Below, in pieces: positions 35,371 through 43,304 of a stretch of DNA of 64,000 bases. The first letter of the stretch is position 1. Each line of letters opens with the position of its first letter. The position numbers and the translations under genes were made by a program. The notes under the pieces were generated by a model that was not told the DNA's origin, did not search any database, and saw nothing but the letters and a program-made list of their open reading frames with translations. Source of the DNA: Enhydrobacter sp. (GTDB taxonomy: Bacteria; Pseudomonadota; Alphaproteobacteria; Reyranellales; Reyranellaceae); NCBI RefSeq assembly GCF_030246845.1, contig NZ_CP126889.1, positions 4,335,001 through 4,399,000 of the forward strand. The letters are read 5' to 3'.

Positions 35371-35703
35371 ATGCCCGAAGTGTCGATCAATATCGCCAAC
35401 CGGACCTATGAACTTGCCTGTGGCGCGGGCGAGGAGCGCCGGGTCCAGGAACTGGCTGCCTATGTCGACGAAAAGGTGACGGAGCTGCGCAAGCAGCTGC
35501 CGGGCGCGCCCGAGATCAAGCTGATGGTGTTTGCCTCGCTGCTGCTCGCCGAGGAGAGTCGCGAGGCGCGCGGCATTGCCAGGCAGGCCGCGACGGCGCG
35601 TGCCTCGGCGACCGACGATTCCGAGACGCTGGCCACCGCGCTCGAGGAGCTGATCACCTCGCGCGTCGACAAGATGTCGAAGAAGATGAGCGGGGCGGCG
35701 TAG
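35371..35703 (+). CDS. zapA: Cell division protein ZapA
   Basis: 110 residues. The ZapA head domain (EVSINIANRTYELACGAGEE, VQELAAYVDEKVTEL) leads to a coiled-coil tail. ZapA cross-links FtsZ filaments at midcell. AGGA eight bases before ATG 35371 chooses this start over ATG 35353. The gap that follows, then 5-formyl-THF cyclo-ligase, is the classic zapA-ssrS-ygfA order. Confidence 0.9.
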   Translation: MPEVSINIANRTYELACGAGEERRVQELAAYVDEKVTELRKQLPGAPEIKLMVFASLLLAEESREARGIARQAATARASATDDSETLATALEELITSRVDKMSKKMSGAA

Positions 35704-35967
35704 CCAGAAGCATGAACGAAGGGTCCCCGGCCTCGCCTCGGTGGCATTGCGGTGCCCGGCCCGAGTGCCTAGATTGGGCCCGGGGCGGAGTTCTGCGCGG
35801 CGCGAGGTTCGCTTAAAAATCCCGGGGCCAATAAAGATCTCCTGGGAGCTGTCCCTGGCCTTGGCCGTGGCCTTGGCCACACGGCGCCCACCTGCTTTTG
35901 CAGGCCTTGGAGATTTTTACGACCACGGCCTATCGTGGAGCCGCCCCACCTTCGTTCCATTCCCGAC
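35704..35967. other. 264-bp gap between zapA and the folate gene, structured
   Basis: No coding region. It contains CCCGGGGC-rich inverted segments (ATTGGGCCCGGGG near 35775 against CCCGGGGCCAAT near 35822) and the candidate 6S RNA below. The outer edges (GAACGAAGG near 35714 and CCTTCGTTC near 35950) are also complementary. Confidence 0.5.
35829..35925 (+). ncRNA. ssrS: Candidate 6S RNA (ssrS), ends uncertain
   Basis: AAAGATCTCC (about 35833) can pair with GGAGATTTTT (about 35909), enclosing CTGGGAGCTGTCC, a GGCCTTGGCC-rich stem and an ACCTGC-TTTT-GCAGG hairpin. E. coli 6S RNA has a comparable CUGAGAUGUUCG / CUCGGAGAU closing stem and a 3' hairpin. Synteny (zapA, gap, ygfA) is the main support. 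At about 90 nt it is shorter than normal 6S, so the true RNA probably extends left. Covariance-model search would decide. Confidence 0.38.
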
Positions 35968-36543
35968 ATGAGCCTGATCGACGACAAGCGCATCCTGCGC
36001 GGCACCATGCTGGCGTGGCGCGGCACTCTGGCCGAAGCCGATCGTGCGGCGGCTGCCGAGGGTCTTCTCGCGACCTTCCGGCGCGAGCGGCCATTCGAGA
36101 AGGCGGCCATCGTGTCCGGCTTCTGGCCGATCAAGGAGGAGATCGACATCCGGCCGCTCCTGATCGAGCTTTTCAATCGAGGCTGTCAGCTTGCATTGCC
36201 GGTCGTGATGGGCAAGGGACAGCGGCTCCTCTTCCGCGCCTGGCGGCCGGGCGATTCGCTCGAAGCCGGCGTGTTCGGCACGCTGCAGCCATCGGCCCGG
36301 CGCGAGACGATCGAACCCGAGGCGCTGCTGGTGCCGCTGCTGGCTTGCGATCGGGAGGGGTGGCGCCTGGGCTATGGCGGCGGCTTCTACGACCGCACGC
36401 TCGCGGCGCTGCGCGCCAGGGGCAAGGTCATTGCCCTCGGTGTGGGCTTCGATGACCAGCTCGTTCCGAACGTGCCGCACGGACCATCGGACCAGCGACT
36501 GGATTGGCTGTTGACCGATCGGCGCGCTTGCGCCTTTGTCTGA
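35968..36543 (+). CDS. ygfA: 5-formyltetrahydrofolate cyclo-ligase
   Basis: 191 residues. ATP site residues and the end signature are visible: KRILRGTMLAWRGTLA at the start, PIKEEIDIRPLL and GWRLGYGGGFYDRTLAAL. It converts 5-formyl-THF to 5,10-methenyl-THF. The ATG at 35968 matches the family start; an ATG at 35935 is unlikely. The metallophosphoesterase gene follows after three bases. Confidence 0.9.
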   Translation: MSLIDDKRILRGTMLAWRGTLAEADRAAAAEGLLATFRRERPFEKAAIVSGFWPIKEEIDIRPLLIELFNRGCQLALPVVMGKGQRLLFRAWRPGDSLEAGVFGTLQPSARRETIEPEALLVPLLACDREGWRLGYGGGFYDRTLAALRARGKVIALGVGFDDQLVPNVPHGPSDQRLDWLLTDRRACAFV

Positions 36544-36546
36544 CGG

Positions 36547-37353
36547 ATGAAGGTCCTTTTTTGCGGAGACATCGTCGGACGGTCGGGACGCGAGGCCGTG
36601 ATCAAGAATGTGCCGCGTCTGCGCGAGCAGCTCGGCCTCGATTTCGTGGTGGCCAACGGCGAGAACGCCGCGGCCGGCTTCGGCATCACCGCACGCATCT
36701 GCGCCGACCTGCACAAGTGCGGCGTGGACTGCATCACCACCGGCAATCACGTATGGGACCAGCGCGACATCGTCCCCTACATCGCCCAGGACAAGCGCCT
36801 CCTGCGGCCGGTCAACTTTCCGCCCGGCACGCCCGGCTGGGGCGCCAATCTGTTCGAGACGCCGCGCGGCCAGAAGGTTCTCGTCGTGAACGTGATGTGC
36901 CGGCTGTTCATGGAGCCGCTCGACGATCCGTTCCGCGCTGTCGATGCCGAGCTCGCGAAGTACGTGATGGGCCGTTCGGCGCACTTCATTCTGGTCGACG
37001 TCCACGGCGAGGCGACCAGCGAGAAGCAGTCGATGGGCCATCATTGCGACGGCCGTGCCTCGGCGGTGCTGGGCACGCACAGCCACATTCCGACCGCCGA
37101 CCACTGGATCCTGCCGCAAGGTACGGCATACCAGACCGACGTCGGCATGTGCGGCGACTACGACTCGGTGATCGGCATGAAGAAGGACGTCGCCGTGCAG
37201 CGCTTCATCAAGAAGGTGCCCGGCGAGCGCCTCTCGCCGGCGGACGGGGAGGGGACGCTGTGCGCCGCGCTGGTCGAAAGCGACGACAAGACCGGTCTGG
37301 CCCGGTCGATCCGACCGGTCCGGATTGGCGGCTGCCTCTCGCCTACCGAGTGA
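36547..37353 (+). CDS. YmdB-like metallophosphoesterase (TIGR00282 family)
   Basis: 268 residues. Metal ligands appear in order: LFCGDIVGRSGRE, VVANGENAAAG, TTGNHVWDQRD, VDVHGEATSEK and GTHSHIPTAD. Homologues such as B. subtilis YmdB hydrolyse 2',3'-cAMP and influence RNA turnover. It lies three bases after the folate gene and probably shares its mRNA. The transcript could end at the tandem terminators 150-200 bp downstream. Confidence 0.88.
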   Translation: MKVLFCGDIVGRSGREAVIKNVPRLREQLGLDFVVANGENAAAGFGITARICADLHKCGVDCITTGNHVWDQRDIVPYIAQDKRLLRPVNFPPGTPGWGANLFETPRGQKVLVVNVMCRLFMEPLDDPFRAVDAELAKYVMGRSAHFILVDVHGEATSEKQSMGHHCDGRASAVLGTHSHIPTADHWILPQGTAYQTDVGMCGDYDSVIGMKKDVAVQRFIKKVPGERLSPADGEGTLCAALVESDDKTGLARSIRPVRIGGCLSPTE

Positions 37354-37403
37354 CTTTCAGCATCTTGTATGCCGCAAGGGGGCTCCATACCTATTACAGG
37401 TAG

Positions 37404-37531
37404 CTTGAAGAGGGCCGTTGACGGTCTGGGGAAAAAGCGGCATCCTTTTGATGTTAAACGATTTTTCGCCGCACTGGCGAACTGTCTTCAAGGTTAGAGG
37501 GGGCGTCGGAATCTAGGTTCCGACGTTTTTT
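37404..37531 (+). ncRNA. Candidate small RNA ending at an intrinsic terminator
   Basis: CTTGAAGA (37404-37411) and TCTTCAAG (37485-37492) are exact reverse complements, closing a 73-base interior. Inside, AAAGCGGC and GCCGC can also pair, giving a second stem. The stretch runs straight into the first terminator, giving about 128 nt in total. A TTGTAT box near 37368 could be part of a promoter, but no convincing -10 is seen. It could instead be the 3' UTR of the metallophosphoesterase mRNA. Confidence 0.4.
37504..37531 (+). terminator. Intrinsic terminator, first of a tandem pair
   Basis: Stem CGTCGGAA / TTCCGACG, loop TCTAGG, then six T. A perfect 8-bp stem with an immediate T-run. Confidence 0.88.
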
Positions 37532-37532
37532 A

Positions 37533-37560
37533 GCGGGGGCTTCGGCCCCCGCCTTTTTTT
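37533..37560 (+). terminator. Intrinsic terminator, second of the pair
   Basis: Stem GCGGGGGC / GCCCCCGC closed by a TTCG tetraloop, then C and seven T. It begins one base after the first terminator, giving an insulated stop before yebC. Confidence 0.9.
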
Positions 37561-37653
37561 GTGCCGCACGTGCTGGCGTGTCTCTAACAGTCCCAAAGCC
37601 CACGAGAAGTGGTATAGGCGGCCCATCACCTCACTGAATCTGGTTGTCGGGCG

Positions 37654-38412
37654 ATGGCTGGCCATTCGCAATTCAAGAACATCATGCACCGCAAGGGCAG
37701 GCAGGACGCCCAGCGGGCCAAGATCTTCACCAAGCTCATCCGCGAGATCACGACTGCCGCGCGACTCGGCACCGCCGATCCGAACGCGAATCCCCGCCTG
37801 CGGGCGGCGATGATCGCGGCGCGCGAAGCGAACATGACGCGCGATACGATCGACCGTGCCATCAAGCGTGGCTCGGGCAACGAGGCCGACGCCAACTACG
37901 ACGAGGTACGCTACGAAGGCTACGGTCCAGGCGGCGTCGCGGTGATCGTCGAGGCGCTCACCAACAACCGCAATCGCACCGCCGGCGAAGTGCGCTCGAT
38001 CTTCGCCAAGCACGGCGGCAATCTCGGCGAATCGAACAGCGTGTCCTTCATGTTCGATCATATGGGCGAGTTCCGCTATCCGCTGGATGCGGGTACGGCG
38101 GACGACGTGATGGAGAAGGCGATCGAGGCCGGGGCCGACGACGTGGCGAGCGGCGAGGGCGAAGGCGCCGCGCACGAGATCTACTGCACGCAGGACAGCT
38201 TCAACGCCGTGCGCGAGGCGCTCGAGAAGTCGCTCGGCCAGCCCTCGTCGGCCAAGCTCATGTGGCGGCCCAAGACGACGACGCCGATCGAGGGCGATGC
38301 GGCGCAGACGCTGCTCGACCTGATCGCGGCGCTGGAGGACAACGACGACGTCCAGAACGTCTACGCCAACTTCGAGCTGTCGGACGACGCTCTGGCGAGG
38401 TTCGCGGCCTGA
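37654..38412 (+). CDS. yebC: YebC/PmpR family protein
   Basis: 252 residues, full length: MAGHSQFKNIMHRKGRQDAQ at the start, the YEGYGPGGVAVIVEALTNN core and the IYCTQDSFNAVREALEKS domain. It was described as a transcriptional regulator and more recently as a factor that helps ribosomes at proline-rich sites; which applies here is unknown. It is just upstream of ruvC (8 bp), as in many bacteria, so it is probably the first gene of the ruv-tol unit. The tandem terminators block read-through from upstream. Confidence 0.92.
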   Translation: MAGHSQFKNIMHRKGRQDAQRAKIFTKLIREITTAARLGTADPNANPRLRAAMIAAREANMTRDTIDRAIKRGSGNEADANYDEVRYEGYGPGGVAVIVEALTNNRNRTAGEVRSIFAKHGGNLGESNSVSFMFDHMGEFRYPLDAGTADDVMEKAIEAGADDVASGEGEGAAHEIYCTQDSFNAVREALEKSLGQPSSAKLMWRPKTTTPIEGDAAQTLLDLIAALEDNDDVQNVYANFELSDDALARFAA

Positions 38413-38420
38413 GCGGCGCG

Positions 38421-38909
38421 ATGAGACTGATCGGCCTCGACCCCGGTCTGCGATTGACCGGCTGGGGCGTGATCGAGGTCGAGGGCAACCGGCTGCGCCA
38501 CGTGGCGCACGGTGTGATCAGGGTTGTGGGCGAGCGGTCGCTGGCCGAGCGGCTGTGCGAACTGTTCGACGGTGTGGCGGCGGTCGTGGCGGCGCAACAG
38601 CCGGCCGAGGCGGCGGTCGAGGAGACTTTCGTGAACGTCAATCCCGGTTCGACGCTGAAGCTTGGCCAGGCGCGCGGCGTGGTGCTGCTGGCGCCGGCAC
38701 GCGCCGGACTGCCGGTGTTCGAGTACGCCGCCAACCTCGTCAAGAAGTCGGTGGTCGGCGTCGGCCATGCCGACAAGCGGCAGATCGCCATGATGGTGGG
38801 GCGCCTCCTGCCCGGCGTCGAGGCGACGGCGGACGCGGCCGATGCGCTCGCCGTCGCGATCTGCCATGCCCATCACCGCGCCGCCAAGCGGCTGGAGGCG
38901 GCGCTGTGA
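38421..38909 (+). CDS. ruvC: Holliday junction resolvase RuvC
   Basis: 162 residues. RNase H-like catalytic acids: Asp7 in LIGLDPGLRLTGWG, the Glu in AVEETFVNVNP, and the C-terminal ADAADALAVAICH. It nicks Holliday junctions with RuvAB. The stop overlaps the ruvA GTG by GTGA. Confidence 0.94.
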   Translation: MRLIGLDPGLRLTGWGVIEVEGNRLRHVAHGVIRVVGERSLAERLCELFDGVAAVVAAQQPAEAAVEETFVNVNPGSTLKLGQARGVVLLAPARAGLPVFEYAANLVKKSVVGVGHADKRQIAMMVGRLLPGVEATADAADALAVAICHAHHRAAKRLEAAL

Positions 38910-39520
38910 TCGCCAAGCTCAAGGGCACGGTCGATTCGATCGGCGAGGAGAGCGCGGTGATCGACGTGAACGGCGTCGGCTATCTCGTCTCCGCTTCCGC
39001 GCGCACCTTGCGCGATCTCGTCGCGGGCGGTTCCGCGTCCCTCCTGGTGGAGACCATCGTGCGCGAAGATGCGATCGCGCTCTACGGCTTCCTCGAGACA
39101 GCCGAGCGGGACTGGTTCCGCATTCTCACGACGGTGCAGGGCGTGGGCGCCCGGGTGGCGCTCTCGATCCTGTCGACGCTGTCGCCGCAGGAGATCGCGC
39201 GCGCCATCGCCGCCCAGGATCGCGCCAGCCTGAGCCGCGCGCCCGGCGTCGGCCCGCGGCTCGCGGCGCGCCTTGCCACCGAGCTCAAGGACAAGGCGGC
39301 GGCTTTCGGCGTCGCCCCGGCCGCGCCGCAAGCCGGCGGGACGGCACCGGTGCCGGCCGCCACGGGTTCGGTCAACGAGGACGCCGTCTCGGCGCTGGTC
39401 AATCTCGGCTACCGCCGCGTCGAGGCGTTCGGCGCCGTGGCCCGCGCCACCCAGCGGCTCGGCACTGACGCGAAGCTCGACGCCGTGATCCGCGCCGGCC
39501 TGCAGGAGCTGGCGCGATGA
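38906..39520 (+). CDS. ruvA: Holliday junction DNA helicase subunit RuvA
   Basis: 204 residues from a GTG start. OB-fold start MIAKLKGTVDSIGEE, helix-hairpin-helix segments TTVQGVGARVALSIL and RAPGVGPRLAARLATEL, and a C-terminal RuvB-binding domain after an Ala/Pro linker. GTGA overlap with ruvC and a 4-bp overlap with ruvB. Confidence 0.94.
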   Translation: MIAKLKGTVDSIGEESAVIDVNGVGYLVSASARTLRDLVAGGSASLLVETIVREDAIALYGFLETAERDWFRILTTVQGVGARVALSILSTLSPQEIARAIAAQDRASLSRAPGVGPRLAARLATELKDKAAAFGVAPAAPQAGGTAPVPAATGSVNEDAVSALVNLGYRRVEAFGAVARATQRLGTDAKLDAVIRAGLQELAR

Positions 39521-40578
39521 GCGACGCGGCGGCAGAGCGCCTGGTTGCCGGCAAGCGGGCCGAGGAGGATGCCGCGGAGCTCGCGCTGCGCCCGCAGACG
39601 CTCGACGACTTCGTGGGCCAGAAGCAGGTGCGCGAGAACCTCAGGATCTTCATCGCCGCCGCCCGGGCCCGCAAGGAGGCGCTCGATCACGTGCTGTTCC
39701 ATGGGCCGCCCGGTCTCGGCAAGACGACGCTGGCGCAGATCGTGGCGCGCGAGATGGGCGTGGGCTTTCGCGCCACCTCCGGCCCGGTGATCCAGAAGGC
39801 GGGCGATCTCGCCGCGCAGCTCACCAACCTGCAGCCGCATGACGTGCTGTTCATCGACGAGATCCACCGCCTCAACCCGGCGATCGAGGAGATCCTCTAT
39901 CCGGCGATGGAGGACTTCCAGCTCGACCTGATGATCGGCGAGGGGCCGGCGGCGCGCTCGGTCAGGATCGAGCTGCCGCCCTTCACGCTGGTCGGCGCGA
40001 CGACGCGCTCGGGCCTGATGACACGGCCCCTGCGCGAGCGCTTCGGCATTCCCCTGCGCATGGTGTTCTACGAGCCGGCGGAGCTCGAGACGATCGTGCA
40101 TCGCGCGGCGCGGGTCCTGAGGATGGAGATGGCCGCGGACGGCGGCGCCGAGATTGCCCGGCGCTCGCGCGGCACGCCGCGCGTCGCCAATCGCCTGCTG
40201 CGCCGCGTACGCGACTTCGCCGCCGTGGCGGGGCACGGTGTCGTCGACGCCCGGGCGGCCGACGAGGCGCTGACGCGGCTCGAGGTCGATGCGCGCGGCC
40301 TCGACGCGATGGACCGCCGCTACCTCGCCTGCATCGCCGAGAACTATGGCGGCGGCCCGGTCGGCGTCGAGACGCTTGCGGCCGCGCTCTCCGAGCAGCG
40401 CGATGTCATCGAGGACGTGATCGAACCCTACCTGATGCAGCTCGGCCTCCTGATGCGGACGCCGCGCGGCCGGCTGCTTTCGGAGGCGGGCTACCGTCAT
40501 CTCGGCCTCGCCCTGCCGAAGGAGCAGAAGCGCCAACTCGACTTGCTCGCGACGGGCGGGCAGGCGGACGAGGCGTGA
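39517..40578 (+). CDS. ruvB: Holliday junction DNA helicase ATPase RuvB
   Basis: 353 residues, AAA+ motor. Walker A GPPGLGKTTL, Walker B LFIDEIHRL, sensor GATTRSGLMTRPLRERFG, and the C-terminal winged helix (TPRGRLLSEAGYRHL). It drives branch migration with RuvA. The stop overlaps the thioesterase GTG (GTGA). Confidence 0.96.
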   Translation: MSDAAAERLVAGKRAEEDAAELALRPQTLDDFVGQKQVRENLRIFIAAARARKEALDHVLFHGPPGLGKTTLAQIVAREMGVGFRATSGPVIQKAGDLAAQLTNLQPHDVLFIDEIHRLNPAIEEILYPAMEDFQLDLMIGEGPAARSVRIELPPFTLVGATTRSGLMTRPLRERFGIPLRMVFYEPAELETIVHRAARVLRMEMAADGGAEIARRSRGTPRVANRLLRRVRDFAAVAGHGVVDARAADEALTRLEVDARGLDAMDRRYLACIAENYGGGPVGVETLAAALSEQRDVIEDVIEPYLMQLGLLMRTPRGRLLSEAGYRHLGLALPKEQKRQLDLLATGGQADEA

Positions 40579-41054
40579 GCGCCCCCGCGGCTCCGCCCAC
40601 CTCGGGGCGCATCGTGGAAGGACGGCACATCCTGCCGCTGCGCGTCTACTACGAGGACACCGACGCCGCCGGCATCGTCTATTACGCGAACTGGTTGCGC
40701 TTCCTCGAGCGCGGCCGGACGGAGATGCTCCGACTCCTCGGGCAGGAGCACAGCGCGCTGCGCGCCGAGAGGGACATCAACTGGGTCGTGCGCCGCTGCG
40801 CCATCGACTATCTCAGGCCGGCGCGGCTCGACGACGCGATCGAGATCGTCACCTCGTGCGGCGAGCTGCGCGGCGCGTCGCTCGGGATGCGCCAGGAGGC
40901 GCGATATGCCGGCGAGGCGCTCGTGCGCGCCGAGCTGGTCGTCGCCTGCATGAGTTCGGCCGGTCGCCCGGTCCGGCTGCCGAGCGAGATTCGGCAGGCG
41001 CTGCAAGCGGTTGCGCAACCGGACCCGCCCCGCTCACGCCATATTCGGATATAA
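40575..41054 (+). CDS. ybgC: Tol-Pal-associated acyl-CoA thioesterase YbgC
   Basis: 159 residues, hot-dog fold: LRVYYEDTDAAGIVYYANWL with the catalytic Asp, and FLERGRTEML. It hydrolyses acyl-CoA thioesters and is found with tol genes in most Proteobacteria. The GTG start overlaps the ruvB stop, linking the ruv and tol parts into one run of genes. Confidence 0.92.
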   Translation: MSAPAAPPTSGRIVEGRHILPLRVYYEDTDAAGIVYYANWLRFLERGRTEMLRLLGQEHSALRAERDINWVVRRCAIDYLRPARLDDAIEIVTSCGELRGASLGMRQEARYAGEALVRAELVVACMSSAGRPVRLPSEIRQALQAVAQPDPPRSRHIRI

Positions 41055-41080
41055 CGCTCTGCAACGGACGGAGATCACCA

Positions 41081-41815
41081 ATGGACCCGATATCGCAGGT
41101 CGCCAGCACCCCCCTTGGCGGCAGCAGTCCCCCCATCGACATGTCGATCTATGGCCTGTTCCTGCAGGCCGACTGGGTTGTCAAAGCGGTCATGATCGCG
41201 CTCCTGCTGGCGTCCTTCTGGTCGTGGGCCATCATCTTCGAGAAGATGATCCGCCTCAGGGCGTTGAAGCGCAGCGCCCAAGCGTTCGAGGATACCTTCT
41301 GGTCGGGCGTGTCGCTCGAGGACCTCTACGACCGCGTGGGCGGCAAGCCGGACGATCCGATGTCCAGCATCTTCTCGGCCGCCATGCGCGAATGGCGTCG
41401 TTCGGTGTCGAAGGGACTGGCGGCCAGCGCCACCGCGAGGGCCGGCCTGCGCCAGCGCATCGAGCAGGTGATGAGCGTCACCATCCAGCGTGAGATGGAG
41501 GCGATCGAGAAGCGCCTGGGCTTCCTCGCCACGGTCGGCGCCAACGCCACCTTCGTCGGGCTGTTCGGCACGGTGTGGGGCATCATGAACAGCTTCGGCC
41601 ATATCGCCGTATCGAAGAACACCTCGCTTGCGATCGTGGCGCCGGGCATCTCCGAGGCGCTGTTTGCGACGGCGATCGGTCTCGTGGCGGCGATCCCCGC
41701 CGCCGGTGCCTACAACATCCTGTCCGGCCAGGTGCAGCGCTATGCCTTGCAGCTCGAGGCGTTCGCCGGCGAGTTCATCACCATCCTGTCGCGCCAGCTC
41801 GAGGAGCATTCCTGA
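41081..41815 (+). CDS. tolQ: Tol-Pal proton channel subunit TolQ
   Basis: 244 residues with three helices: about 30-50 (VVKAVMIALLLASFWSWAII), 140-165 (GFLATVGANATFVGLFGTVW) and 180-205 (APGISEALFATAIGLVAAIP). The latter two carry the usual proton-channel residues. It forms the inner-membrane motor with TolR. TGATG one-base overlap with tolR. Confidence 0.95.
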   Translation: MDPISQVASTPLGGSSPPIDMSIYGLFLQADWVVKAVMIALLLASFWSWAIIFEKMIRLRALKRSAQAFEDTFWSGVSLEDLYDRVGGKPDDPMSSIFSAAMREWRRSVSKGLAASATARAGLRQRIEQVMSVTIQREMEAIEKRLGFLATVGANATFVGLFGTVWGIMNSFGHIAVSKNTSLAIVAPGISEALFATAIGLVAAIPAAGAYNILSGQVQRYALQLEAFAGEFITILSRQLEEHS

Positions 41816-42294
41816 TGGCCGGCATCGTTCCTTCCGCGGGCGGTCGCTTCCGACGGCGACGGTACGCGCCGATGGCCGACATCAACGTCACGCCCATGGT
41901 CGACGTCATGCTGGTGTTGCTGGTGATCTTCATGATCACCGCGCCGCTCCTGCAGGTCGGTGTGCCGGTCGATCTGCCCAAGACCAGCGCCCAGCAGGTG
42001 GGCGGCAAGGACGAGCCGCTGGTCGTGTCGGTCAACGCCAAGGACGAGGTCTTCCTCGGTGAGACGAAGTACGACGTCGACGAACTCGCTGCCAAGCTCA
42101 AGGCCGTGCACGAGGAGAAGCCCGACCAGCGCGTCTTCATCCGTGGCGACAAGTCGATCAACTACGGCCGCATGATGCAGGTGATGGGCATCGTCATCGA
42201 TTCGGGCTTCCGCCAGCTCGGCCTCCTGGGGGAGCAGGCCGAGCCTTCGGCGTCGAAGGCGGCTGCGCCGGCGCATCCGGCGAAGCGGCGCTGA
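41815..42294 (+). CDS. tolR: Tol-Pal channel subunit TolR
   Basis: 159 residues. The single helix PMVDVMLVLLVIFMITAPLL includes the channel aspartate, and the periplasmic part resembles ExbD. A positively charged N-terminus (GGRFRRRRYAPM) marks the cytoplasmic side. The C-terminus is Ala/Pro-rich. Same unit as tolQ and tolA. Confidence 0.95.
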   Translation: MAGIVPSAGGRFRRRRYAPMADINVTPMVDVMLVLLVIFMITAPLLQVGVPVDLPKTSAQQVGGKDEPLVVSVNAKDEVFLGETKYDVDELAAKLKAVHEEKPDQRVFIRGDKSINYGRMMQVMGIVIDSGFRQLGLLGEQAEPSASKAAAPAHPAKRR

Positions 42295-42312
42295 CCGGCG
42301 GGCCGAGGCACG

Positions 42313-43254
42313 ATGTTCGGCCGCTCCAACACCAGCATCGAGATGCGCACCCCGGCGCTGCTGTCACTGGGCCTGCACGTCTTCGCGCTGGTGGCGGCGA
42401 TCGTGAACTTCGATTTCTTCAGCCGGCCGGAGATCGAGCCCGAGCCGATCATGGTCGACTTCGAGGCGATCGCGCCGCACGCCGCCGCGCCCGTGATCGG
42501 CAATCCGCCGCCGCAGCCGAAGGACGCCAAGATCGACAAGGAGACGACCAAGGCGCCGCCGCCCAAGACCGCGGAGCCGCCGCCTGCGCCCGAGAAGCCC
42601 AAGCCGGACGAGGCCAAGGCCATTCCCGTCCCGCCCGCGCCGATGGAGAAGCCGAAGCCCAAGCCCGAGCCGGTCGAGGACAAGATCGCGCTGAAACCCA
42701 AGGAGCCGGAGCCGCCGAAGACCGAGAAGCCGCCCGAGCCGCCCAAGCCCGCACCCAAGCCGGAGGTGAAGAAGGTCGAGCCCAAGCCCGCGCCGCCCAA
42801 GCCGCATCCGCCGAAGCCCAATGTCGACAACCTGGTCGACAGCATCCTGAAGAACCAGCAGTCGCGGACCAAGATCCAGACGCCGGAGCAGCAGCCCAAG
42901 CCGGTGGAGCAGGTGACGCGCCAGGCCTCGATGGCGCCCAACCTCGCGGCCGTGGTGTCGGCCAGCGAGATCGAGGGCGTACGCAACAAGATCAGGCCGT
43001 GCTGGAATTCGTTCGGCGGCTCGAAGGAGGCCCCGATCGTGACGCTCGTCGTGCAGATGAACCAGGACGGCACGCCGGTGAATGCGGAGGTGAGGGACAC
43101 CGGCCGCTACAACAGCGATCCCGTGTTCCGCGCCGCGGCCGACGCGGCATGGCGGGCGGTCATGAACCCGCGCTGCCAACCCTGGCCGCTGTCGCCCGAC
43201 AAGTACAACGCCTGGCGCACCATCACCTTCCACTTCGATCCGCGCGACTACTGA
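42313..43254 (+). CDS. tolA: Tol-Pal system protein TolA
   Basis: 313 residues. N-terminal helix (about 18-36, LLSLGLHVFALVAAIVNFDF), then a long Pro/Lys/Glu-rich linker (about 55-185, repeats of PKP, PEPPK and KPAP), then the C-terminal domain with VRNKIRPCWNSFGG and WRAVMNPRCQPW, whose two cysteines could pair as in E. coli TolA. The linker is proline-rich instead of the long Ala/Lys helix of E. coli. It spans the periplasm to contact TolB and Pal. Confidence 0.9.
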   Translation: MFGRSNTSIEMRTPALLSLGLHVFALVAAIVNFDFFSRPEIEPEPIMVDFEAIAPHAAAPVIGNPPPQPKDAKIDKETTKAPPPKTAEPPPAPEKPKPDEAKAIPVPPAPMEKPKPKPEPVEDKIALKPKEPEPPKTEKPPEPPKPAPKPEVKKVEPKPAPPKPHPPKPNVDNLVDSILKNQQSRTKIQTPEQQPKPVEQVTRQASMAPNLAAVVSASEIEGVRNKIRPCWNSFGGSKEAPIVTLVVQMNQDGTPVNAEVRDTGRYNSDPVFRAAADAAWRAVMNPRCQPWPLSPDKYNAWRTITFHFDPRDY

Positions 43255-43304
43255 CCACGGTCGCGCTATAGAGACTGCCTCCCCCAACCACCATGAGGTT
43301 CGAC

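Larger units (their letters stand above)
37354..37653. other. 300-bp gap with RNA-like segment and tandem terminators
   Basis: No coding frame. It holds a structured stretch (37404-37492), two intrinsic terminators (37504-37531, 37533-37560) and about 93 bp before the yebC ATG that must carry the yebC promoter. Confidence 0.7.

Noticed and set aside
35741..35971. Short open frame in the gap after zapA
   Set aside because: No ribosome site, low-complexity product, and the region looks like structured RNA.
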